64,000 nucleotides of DNA from Liolophura sinensis (lineage: Eukaryota; Mollusca; Polyplacophora; Chitonida; Chitonidae). The notes below the pieces were generated by a model, which worked only from the letters and a program-made list of their open reading frames with translations, did no database searches and was not told where the DNA came from. Location of the stretch: contig NC_088302.1 in assembly GCF_032854445.1 (NCBI RefSeq), positions 806,001-870,000 of the forward strand. The letters run 5' to 3'. Shown here piece by piece: positions 49,001-61,000 of this stretch (position 1 is the first letter of the stretch; the number at the start of each line of letters is the position of its first letter). Made by a program: the position numbers and the translations under genes.

Positions 49001-52000
49001 GTGGCATTGTCGGTCTGTGGTTCCAGTTGTGATGTGCGTATAGATCATGAATGTGAGTGTTGTAGAAGCTATATTGTCGGTCTGTGGTTCCAGTTGTGAT
49101 GTGCGTATAGATCATGAATGTGAGTGTTGTAGATGTGGTATTGTCGGTCTGTGGTTCCAGTTGTGATGTGCGTATAGATCATGAATATGAGTGTTGTAGA
49201 TGTGGTATTGTCGGTCTGTGGTTCCAGTTGTGATGTCCGTATAGATCATGAATGTGAGTGTTGTAGATGTGGTATTGTCGGTCTGTGGTTCCAGTTGTGA
49301 TGTCCGTATAGATCATGAATGTGAGTGTTGTAGATGTGGTATTGTCGTTCTGTGGTTCCAGTTGTGATGTGCGTATAGATCATGAATGTGAGTGTTGTAG
49401 AAGTTATATTGTCGGTCTATGGTTCCAGTTGTGATGTGCGTATAGATCATGAATGTGAGTGTTGTAGAAGCTATATTGTCGGTCTGTGGTTCCAGTTGTG
49501 ATGTGCGTATAGATCATGAATGTGAGTGTTGTAGATGTGGTATTGTCGGTCTGTGGTTCCAGTTGTGATGTGCGTATAGATCATGAATGTGAGTGTTGTA
49601 GATGTGGTATTGTCGGTCTGTGGTTCCAGTTGTGATGTCCGTATAGATCATGAATGTGAGTGTTGTAGAAGCTATATTGTCGGTCTGTGGTTCCAGTTGT
49701 GATGTCCGTATAGATCATGAATGTGAGTGTTGTAGATGTGGTATTGTCGGTCTGTGGTTCCAGTTGTGATGTGCGTATAGATCATGAATGTGAGTGTTGT
49801 AGATGTGGTATTGTCGGTCTGTGGTTCCAGTTGTGATGTCCGTATAGATCATGAATGTGAGTGTTGTAGATGTGGTATTGTCGGTCTGTGGTTCCAGTTG
49901 TGATGTGCGTATAGATCATGAATGTGAGTGTTGTAGATGTGGTATTGTCGGTCTGTGGTTCCAGTTGTGATGTCCGTATAGATCATGAATGTGAGTGTTG
50001 TAGAAGTTATATTGTCGGTCTGTGGTTCCAGTTGTGATGTGCGTATAGATCATGAATGTGAGTGTTGTAGATGTGGTATTTGTCGGTCTGTGGTTCCAGT
50101 TGTGATGTCCGTATAGATCATGAATGTGAGTGTTGTAGATGTGGTATTGTCGGTCTGTGGTTCCAGTTGTGATGTCCGTATAGATCATGAATGTGAGTGT
50201 TGTAGATGTGGTATTGTCGGTCTGTGGTTCCAGTTGTGATGTGCGTATAGATCATGAATGTGAGTGTTGTAGATGTGGTATTGTCGGTCTGTGGTTCCAG
50301 TTGTGATGTGCGTATAGATAATGAATGTGAGTGTTGTAGATGTGGTATTGTCGGGAAAGCTTCCATGAGGAGATTTATAATAATGTGATTACTTTCACTT
50401 AGACTGGACGTTCCGGTTTCGGATCAAAGAGCTCAATGCCTCTCAATGTCGCACATATGGCAAATGCCTGTAAAGACAGGCATTTGCTATATGTGCGACA
50501 TTGATTCGAGTCATGGCATCAACAGCTAGGGTTTTTAAGTTCTGGTGTCCGCCTTTTCAGGAATTTCCACACTATTTTTATGGTATGGACTTTCATGCAC
50601 TCATACCAAATCTACACAGACAAAGATCAGAGCTTGACCATACCGTTATCTTTAAAAAACGTTCTGCGGAACGTTAGCTGCGAAAACTTTGGGAATATGT
50701 GCTGCCCTTTCTTCGGTTACTCTGTCATTCTGGGGTTTATGGAATTGCCGTTAACCTTACTGCATTGTTTCTGTACTTACTGCTGCATAGACCGTGGATT
50801 GCTACTATAAATTTCCAGATTACTGACATGTATCTGACTTTGAATGGACTAAGAAATGTTTAGTTTTATCAGGGGTTTATGAGCACTCAAGTGGATATAT
50901 TTCGAGACATGGCTGAGGATTGATTTGTTTGGCTGGATTAGGCGTACCCACCCTTGTAGTGTAGACAACGAGAGATGTTTAACAAACTTGAAATGTCAGA
51001 CATGGTGTTGTGTTGTAATTATGCGCCCTTCCATGTAACTTCAGTTCTGTCGTACAGATTCGTTGGGAATTACGAATACTTTATACTTCATGGCGATAGA
51101 AATGCAGATCGTATTTGGTAGACTATTAATTCGCTTTCAGCACACAAAGTTGTTGTTTTACCCGGAAGCTTTCCAGCTGTGTTAATCTGTACGTACATTC
51201 CGTGTTTACTTTTTTCAGCTGGTATACAACACGACTGTGCGAGTTGGATGTGGATATGCTAAATGCAAGATTTCTGAGTACTTGGAAATGCCATTTTACT
51301 TCTGCAATTACGCCCCTGGGTAAGGATTCGTCATTCGTTTTTCTTGAAAACAATTTTCATCCACGTAATGCTAAAAGTGCGAACATTCTAAACAGTAGGT
51401 TACGATCACAAATAGTAATTTGGCAGTGAGAGATGTGATAGAGGAGTTTGCTACGATAAGAATTTTACTGGCGTTCGGAAACATGACAAATGTAGTTTGA
51501 GAAGATGAAAAGAATTTCAGATTTTGCCTTAACATGCTATTGCATGGTATGAGTTAGGAATTTGTCGGTCTTTGCAGATTTTGGAATCTGTTATAACTTG
51601 GCCTTGTTTGTTGAATGTACTTTTGATGTGAAGTGCTCGACTTTTGTTCATTTTTCAGTCAAGGCTTGAGATCGGACTACCCTTATATTCAATGGTACAC
51701 AGTGTAGCGCCTGTCCGGATAACTGTGAAAAGGGCGTCTGTCGTAAGTCTCTTATAAAGGACAATGACGACAAATACTACAGATTGCTGTATTGACTAAC
51801 CTAGTATGCGATGGACAAAATGATTGATGAAGTATGGTATATCGGATAAACAGAGCGTGGATAAAAAGACACTTTTACCAAACACTGACCGAAGTGTTCT
51901 CAGCGTCACATTAAGAGTGGGCACTTTTTCATAACTCTCACCAAAGTTTGTCCTTCAAAGACTTGAAGCCGATTTGCTGCACCGACGACTTTGACTAGTC

Positions 52001-55000
52001 GAATGAAAATGAATTACCAATATTTCATAAAATGTGTAGAACTCGGCATATGATAAATCACACAGTAGGACCTGAGCTTTCATATATCAGTCACCAGTGA
52101 CGGCAGTTCTCTCAACACCCTGTTTATTGTTTAATTTATTCATTTTTATTGGTGTTTTACTCCGTACTCAAGAATATTTCATTTATACGACGGCGGCCAG
52201 CATTATGGTGAGAGGAAACCGTGCAGAGCCCGGCAGAACCCGCGAGCATCCGCAGGTTGCTGGCAAGACCTTCCCACTTAAGGCCGGAGAGGAAGCCAGC
52301 ATGAGCTGGACTTGAACTCACATTCATCGCATTGGTGAGAGGCACCTGAGTCATTACATTGCGCTAGCGTGTTAACCAACTGAGCCACGGAGGCCCCCCT
52401 GTTCATTGCTTCAGCAAACGCGTATCTTTGTGTATAGGTTTACGACTAGCCCTACTTTAAAGGGGTTCTGTAAGGAAGTGTGATGTTTTAAAACCAAAAA
52501 CTAACGTGTTGTCTGAGTTGATGTCACAAACCGTAGATTGTGGACGCTTACTATATAATGGGCCGATACCACGGTCTTAAACATTCAAACATTTAGTCAG
52601 GGCCTAACATATCTCGCTTCAGCAGCACTATCATCCTACACTTCTGGTATTATCCCTTTGTCATTGTTAATCCGGAATATATGATAAATAAAAAGACTTA
52701 TTGCATCTGAAAAGGTTCAGATTATAGAGGACAATTATCCATCCGGAATCATCTCAGTGACGTCACACAGCTGAGTTCTGTAAGATGGATTTAGTAAAAC
52801 TCTTAGGTAAACAAAAATCTTAAAAATCACCACACATTCTTGGCGTGGATACATTTTGGTATCCGATGAATTTTTCACACTGCGTGTTTTTCAGAATGTA
52901 ATGGCAAACTTTGCCGCAACCACGGAACTCTTAACGTGACGACATGCCAGTGTGAATGTCAACCAGTGTATGGCGGGGAAGAGTGTGAACAGGGTGAGTA
53001 CAGCATGAAACCTTTGATGTCACGACATGTCAGTGTGAATGTGAACAGGGTGAGTACAGCACAGAACACTTAACGTCATGACATGTCTGTGAATGTCAAC
53101 CAGTGTATGGCGGGGTGTACTGTGGAGAGGGTGAGTACAGCACAGAGCCCTCAACGTCATGACATGTCTGTGAATGTCAACCAGTGTATGGCGGGAAGGA
53201 GTGTGAACAGGGTGAGTACAGCATGGAACCCTTAACGTCATGCCATGTCAGTGTGAATGTCAACCAGTGTATGGCGGGAAGAGTGTGAACAGGGTGAGTA
53301 CAGCATGGAACCCTTAACGTCATGACATGCCAATGTAAATGTCAACCAGTGTATGGTGGGGAAGAGTGTAAACAGGGTGAGTACAGCATGGAACCCTTAA
53401 CGTCATGACATGTCAGTGTGAATGTCAACCAGTGTTTGGCGGGGAGAGTGTGAACAGAGTGAGTACAGCACAGAACACTTAAGGTCATGACATGTCTGTG
53501 AATGTCAACCAGTGTTTGGCGGGGAAGAGTGTGAACAGGGTGAGTACAGCACAGAACCCTCAACGTCATGACATGTCTGTGAATGTCGACCAGTGTTTCG
53601 CAGGGAGGAGTGTGAACAGGGTGAGTACAGCACAGAACACTTAACGTCATGTCATGTCAGTGTGAATGTCAACCAGTGTTTGGCGGGGAAGAGTGTGAAC
53701 AGAGTGAGTACAGCATGGAACCCTTAACGTCATGACATGTCTGTGAATGTCAACCAGTGTTTCGCAGGGAGGAGTGTGAACAGTGTGAGTACAGCACAGA
53801 ACCCATAACGTCATGTCATGTCAGTGTGAATGTCAACCAGTGTAAGGTGGGGAAGAGTGTGAACAGGGTGAGTACAGCATGGAACCCTTAACGTCATGAC
53901 ATGTCAGTGTGAATGTCAACCAGTGTTTGGCGGGGAGGAGTGTGAACAGGGTGAGTACAGCACAGAACCCTCAACGTCATGACATGTCTGTGAATGTCAG
54001 CCAGTGTATGGCAGGGAGGAGTGTGAACAGGGTGAGTACAGCACAGAACCCATAACGTCATGTCATGTCAGTGTGAATGTCAACCAGTGTAAGGTGGGGA
54101 AGAGTGTGAACAGGGTGAGTACAGCATGGAACCCTTAACGTCATGACATGTCTGTGTGAATGTCAACCAGTGTTTGGCGGGGAGGAGTGTGAACAGAGTG
54201 AGTACAGCATGGAACCCTTAACGTCATGACATGTCTGTGAATGTGAACCAGCGTTTGGCGGGGAAGAGTGTGAACAGGCTGAGTACAGCATGGAACCCTT
54301 AACGTCATGACATGTCTGTGAATGTCAACCAGTGTTTGGCGGGAAGAGTGTGAACAGTGTGAGTACAGCATGGAAACCTTAACGTCATGACATGTCTGTG
54401 AATGTCAACCAGTGTTTGGCGGGGAAGAGTGTGAACAGGCTGAGTACAGCACGGAACCCTTAACGTCATGACATGTCTGTGAATGTCAACCAGTGTATGG
54501 TGGGGAGGAGTGTGAACAGTGTGAGTACAGCACGGAACACTTAAGGTCATGACATGTCTGTGAATGTCAACCAGTGTTTGACGGGGAAGAGTGTGAACAG
54601 GGTGAGTACAGCACAGAACCCTTAACGTCATGACATGTCAGTGTGAATGTCAACCAGTGTATGGCGGGGAGGAGTGTGAACAGGGTGAGTACAGCATGGA
54701 ACCCTTAACGTCATGACATGTCTGTGTGAATGTCAACCAGTGTATGGCGGGGAAGAGTGTGAACAGGGTGAGTACAGCATGGAACCCTTAACGTCATAAC
54801 ATGTCTGTGTGAATGTCAACCAGTGTATGGCGGGGAGGAGTGTGAACAGGGTGAGTACAGCACAGAACACTTAACGTAATGACATGTCCATTAACGTCAA
54901 CCAGTGTATGGTGGGGAAGAGTGTGAACAGGCTGAGTACAGCACAGAACACTTAACGTCATGACATGTCTGTGAATGTCAACCAGTGTATGGCGGGGAGG

Positions 55001-58000
55001 AGTGTGAATAGGGTGAGTACAGCACAGAACACTTAACGTCATGTCATGTCAGTGTGAATGTCGACCAGTGTTTGGCGGGAAATAGTGTGAACAGGGTGAG
55101 TACAGCATGGGACCCTTAACGTCATGACATGTCTGTGAATGTCAACCAGTGTATGGCGGGGAGGAGTGTGAACAGGATGAGTACAGCACAGAACACTTAA
55201 CGTCATGACATGTCTGTGAATGTCGAGCAGTGTTTGGCGGGGAGGAGTGTGAACAGTGTGAGTACAGCACAGAACACTTAACGTAATGACATGTCCATTA
55301 ACGTCAACCAGTGTATGGTGGGGAAGAGTGTGAACAGTGTGAGTACAGCACAGAACCCTTAACGTCATGACACGTCTGTGAATGTCAACCAGTGTTTGGC
55401 GGGGAGGAGTGTGAACAGTGTGAGTACAGCACAGAACACTTAACGTAATGACATGTCCATTAACATCAACCAGTGTTTGGCGGGGAGGAGTGTGAACAGG
55501 GTGAACTAGAACCGTTAGAATCTAACCCTAAATGAGGTAAACTGAGCCAGATTTGTTAACCATCAGACTGGTGGTAGCAGACTGAGACTTTCGTTGCATT
55601 ATCTGGTGGTTACCACTTGATACTTGCTCAGTTACATCTTGATATTTTCTCAGTTACAGCTTGATACTTTCTCAGTTACAGCTTGATGCTTGCTCAGTTA
55701 CAGCTTGATGCTTTCTTAGTTACAGCTTGATATTTGCACATTTACAGCTTGATACTTGCTCAGTTACAGCTTGATACTTTGTCAGTTACAGCTTAATGTT
55801 TGCTCAGTTACATCTTGATACTTGCTCAATTACAGCTTGATACTTGCTCAGTTACAGCTTGAGTCTTTCTCAGTTACGGCTTGATGGTTGTTTAGTTACA
55901 GCTTGATGCTTGGTCAGTTACAGCTTAATGCTTGCTCAATTACAGCTTAATGCTTGCTCAGTTACATCTTGATACTTGCTTAATTACAGCTGGATACTTG
56001 CACAGTTACAACTTGATACTTGCTCAGCTACAGTTTGATACTTGCACAGTTACAACGTAATGCTTGCTCAGTTACAGCTTGATACTTGCTCAGTTACAGT
56101 TTGATGCTTGCTCAATTACAGCTTGATGCTTGCTCAGTGGCAGCTTGATACCTGCTCAATTACAGCCTGATGTTTGCTCAGTTACAGCCTGATGCTTGCT
56201 CGGTTACAGCTTGATACTTGCTCAGTTACAGCTTGATACTTGCTCAATTACCGCTTGATACTTGCTCAGTTACAGCTTGAGTCTTTCTCAGTTACGGCTT
56301 GATGCTTGCTCAGTTACAGTTTGATGCTTGCTCAATTACAGCTTGATGCTTGCTCAGTGGCAGCTTGATACCTGCTCAATTACAGCCTGATGTTTGCTCA
56401 GTTACAGCTTGATGCTTGCTCAGTTACAGCTTGATGTTTTCTCAGTTACAGCTTGATACTTGCTCAATTACAGTTTGATGTTTGCTCGGTTACAGCTTGA
56501 TACTTGCTCAGTTACAGCTTGATGCTTGCTCAGTTACAACTTGATGCTTGGTCAGTTCCAGCCTGATACTTGCTCAGTTACACCTTGATGCTTGGTCAGT
56601 TACAGCTTGATACTAGCTCAGTGACAGCTTGGTTTAGGTCGGTTGATAACCATTTATGTTTTACTGTAATCATGAATGCAAATTGGTGACTAATAAAAGA
56701 GTTCTACGTTGGAAGATACCAATCTGCTCCATTTGGTAACTGATTGGTTACCAAGTACTTACACTTTAATTTTCAACTTGATAAAACATGTAAACCAGTG
56801 TGTGACAGTCTATTTTATTGTATTTTGCAGTGTTTTGTCCCCCGGAAGACGCTTGGTTTTGCGGTTCCTCATGGCTCCAGTCTTCCTGTAGCGAGTACGC
56901 CAACGCCCCGTCCCTCTGCCCGTACCTATGTGGACTGTGTCCAGGTAATCAACTATCCTCTTCCTCTCAACAACCCGTCCCTCTGTCCTGTGTGGACAGT
57001 GTCCAGGTAATCAACTATCCTCTTCCTCTCAACAACCCGTCTCTCTGTCCTGCGTGGACAGTGTCCAGGTAATCAACTCTCCTCTTCTCCCGTCCCTCTG
57101 TCCGTATTTATGTGTACTGTGTCCAGGTAATCATCTCTTCTCTTCCTCTCAACAACCCGTCCCTCTGCCCGTACCTATGTGGACTTTGTCCAGGTAATCA
57201 GCTCTCCTCTTCCCCTCAACGCCCCGTCCCTCTGCCCGTACCTGTGTGGACTGTGCCCAGGTAATCAGCTCTCCTCTTCCTCTCAACGTCCCGTCCCTCT
57301 GTCCTGTGTGGACACTGTCCAGGTAATCAACTCTCCTCTTCCTCCCAACGCCCCATCCGTCTGTCCTTACCTGTGCGGACTGTGTGTCCAGGTAATCAGT
57401 ATGTTTCACCGTCGTCGTTACATAAACTTTGGTCCTTTTTTCCTTTTTATGTCAGCCTTCTTTGACAGGATGTCTCAGTGAGTCAGTTTTAAGGCTGTCA
57501 CAATAAAAACCTGGTTGACAACAAACGTAATGTTGAAAAACGATAATTAATCCAAATTAGTATACAAGCCGTCAGTCGACATTCTTTGGCTGTGTTAAGT
57601 AGTAAATTTTTAATACACATAGTAACCATAAATTAAACAGGGTTTAATTTGGGATTCTAGTCTTGTGTGTGGTCACTACAAGAGCAACTGACAGGTGTGT
57701 AGATGGGACGTTTCTTGTACATATAACCTCAGATACCTTCACACAATACGGTAAGATCAGCAATTGTGGATTTGCCCTTGGCAGTGCTTGACTATATATG
57801 TCTGCAACAGCAGCATCTCAAATAGACCCATTTTAGGGAATACTAACTCAAGCCCATCTTACCTTATGCATAAGACTTTGAAATTAGTAACCTTGGTGCT
57901 TCTCTGGCATTGTACTGAGAATAATTGGATGAGACAAGAACTGGTCAGCAGCTAGGTTATGTCTAACATGTTCAAGTATATCCATAAGAACAATTTTTGT

Positions 58001-61000
58001 CTCATGTATTCGGCATCACGTTCCATACATAATGCATTGAACGTGCCTGCGAAAGGGTGATCGTCATAAGACAGAAACATTCCGCAAGTCTTTAAACTTT
58101 GTAATTCTTCATTCTGTTTAACAGTGAATGGTTCAGACGCCAACTTCACCACAACAGCTGATGTGGCGTCAACGGAACTCGCTCCGGATGTTATGTCATC
58201 TATAGAAGTCAGTTCGGCAGAAGTTACAAAATCTATGACTTCATTACCTACAACCTTCAGAAGCACGTTGCCAACATCAGACACAAAGTCCACACAGACA
58301 ACAACATCAACACCTATAGTCGAAACAACGCTAGTTATCACAACAACAACAACAGAAGAGACAACAACAACGATACAGCTTCCTGTGACGACATCCTCGC
58401 AAACTGCGTCGACGGTAGCCATCACGGACGCGATGTCTGTAGGTTCAACATTATCAGAGGCGCCATCAGAAACTGTCATATCTGGAACTACGTCGACACT
58501 GGAGGACAAAGGTACGATGTCTAAAACAACACCACCACCAGGTGAGCTTTATACGCCTGTTTTCACCAAATGAATGCACGTGATCTCTTACACATGCTCG
58601 TACCACTTTGTTTAATCTTGGATCATATACTTTTTCGACAAAGGTAACGGAAATTAAAAACAGACCTAAGGAAATGAAATGTCACAAAAGCGATGGATTC
58701 ATTGGCGGAGCTAAATAGGTTCAGTTCAACTTGCACTGCAAGTAGCCTACACCAGTGTGCTCGTTTGTTCTTCTCAGGTGTTACTTGTCACAAAGAAATA
58801 CCTTTCGGTTTGTTACCCAGTAATTTTAAATACTCTTTCAGATTCAACAAACCCCACGGCAACTGTTTCGCCAGGTATTCCAGAAGTGACGGCTACAAAA
58901 TCAACAGCACAGCCAATTATCACTACCACCGAGAGAGAGGTGACGATTTGCCACTATTCCGGGAAGAAACATGACTCGGGTACTGTGTGTAGCCCTTTAC
59001 GTCGAGATGGAGATTGAAGAATTCGCAGGAATGGGAAATATTAGCATCATACTGATAAAATGTTACAAACGTTTTACCTAACTGACATGGTTTGGTGTGG
59101 CAAAATCTTTCTGAAACTGTCTTTTTATCATAAATATTTCTCACCCACCATCAATGGCGTTTTGGTAAAAAATTTTTTCTGAAGTCCAACATTCCTGCCC
59201 AATCATGTCGCGTGTCCCAGTGTGACGTCATTGCCGGAAGTTCGTCACTGGCCATGCGCGTTGTGGAATGTTTCCCTAGTCCAAGCTCTTTCATCTTTAA
59301 CGTGATCTCACATTTAAGCTTAATGCATAAAATAAATAAATCGTACATAAATAATTTTACGTTCAGGATATCCCCACATTCATCAGAGATGTATATTGTG
59401 TTTCTAAACCAGACACGTGTTTGGGGTTCGGGACCTGGGGTCAGGATCGTGGAGATTGCTTATCACGTGGTGGACCGTGGGGGTGCGAACAGTGTGTTGC
59501 AGACCCGGAGTTTGCCAGGGGATTCTGCCCTGTGATGTGCGGAATCTGTGATCGTGAGTATCAAGCCACGGAAGGTCTTTGGGAACAGGGTTGGCTTACT
59601 GGTGTCCAGCAAAGATCGAAGTTTCGGGGTGTTGTTCAACAAAGCGATCGTAACTACGAAAGGCAACGTATATGTATCGTAACAACCATAGGCCCGCTAG
59701 TTACAATAAACAACCAACAATCAGCCATCCAATGGGGGCTGTGTGGCCGATGTGGTTAGCGCGCCAGCTTGGCGCAATGACACAGGAACCTCTCACCAAT
59801 GCGGTCGCTTTGAGTTCAAGTCCAGTTCATGCTTTCTTCCTCTCCGGCCGTACGTCGGAAGGCCTGTTAGCATTCTTGGGATGGTCGTGGGTGTTCTCAT
59901 GGCTCTGCAGAGTTTCCTCACAACATAATGCTGGCCGTCGTCGCATAAGTGAGACATTCTAGAGCTCGGAGAAAATACGAATCAAATAGATAAATAAATA
60001 AATCATACAATCAACAAGGCCTGCAATCAGTCACACAATCAACACCACTTACAATCAGTTGTACAATCAACGCGGCTTAAAATCAGTCGTAGGGCCTACA
60101 ATCAGTAATACAATTAACACGGCTTACAATCAGCCATACGTCTTACAATCAGTTATACAATCAACTCGGGTTACAACCAGTCTTATGGCTTACAATCAGT
60201 TGTACAATCAGCATGGGTTACAATCAATCATACGGCTTAAAATCCGTTATACAATCAGCACGGCTTACAATAAAGCATACGGCTTACAATCAGTTGTACA
60301 ATCAACACGGCTTTCAATCAATCATACAGGCTTACAATCCGTTAACACAACTTACAATTAACCATACGGCCTACAGTCAGTTATACAATCAACACGGGCT
60401 ACCACCAATCATACGGCTTACAATCCGTTATACAATCGAAACAATTTACAACCAATCATACGGCTTATACAATCAACACGAGTTACAATTAATCAGACAA
60501 TCAACAAGGTCTACAGTCAAATATTTTGTGAGAAATGAATCCAGATTTGCTTATCTCTCCCTATTGGAACATGCTGCAAGATTAAGACCTAGGAACTTCT
60601 GGGGTCGTAGTGTGCGTGTTGTATTTTTTGTTGCAGCTATGTCAAAAATCTTGTGGAATACAACTCAGTTATCCTAAAGATGTAACTGATGTTATTGTAG
60701 CCCAGTGTGACGGGTTGATGTGCGAACATGGCGGCACGCTGAACATAGACGAATGTGAGTGTATCTGCCCGAGGTATTTTAGCGGAGACCGATGTCAGAC
60801 AGGTATGTAAAACATTATCATAACGGCATACAGACTAGAATCGCTTATCACACTTACACTGTGTGCACGGGTTTTCTTAGATGAAATAACTGTAATGTCT
60901 ATTGATGGGTTAGGTGTAGACGAAGCTGACAAATGTGTAAGTTGTGAACCTGTTTTTGTATTCACATGAATTATTACAACCAATTATACGGCTTACAATC

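Noticed and set aside
57952-58509. Minus-strand 185-residue Val/Asp-rich frame
   Set aside because: Antisense shadow of the Thr/Ser-rich exon, which has proper splice sites and phase on the plus strand.
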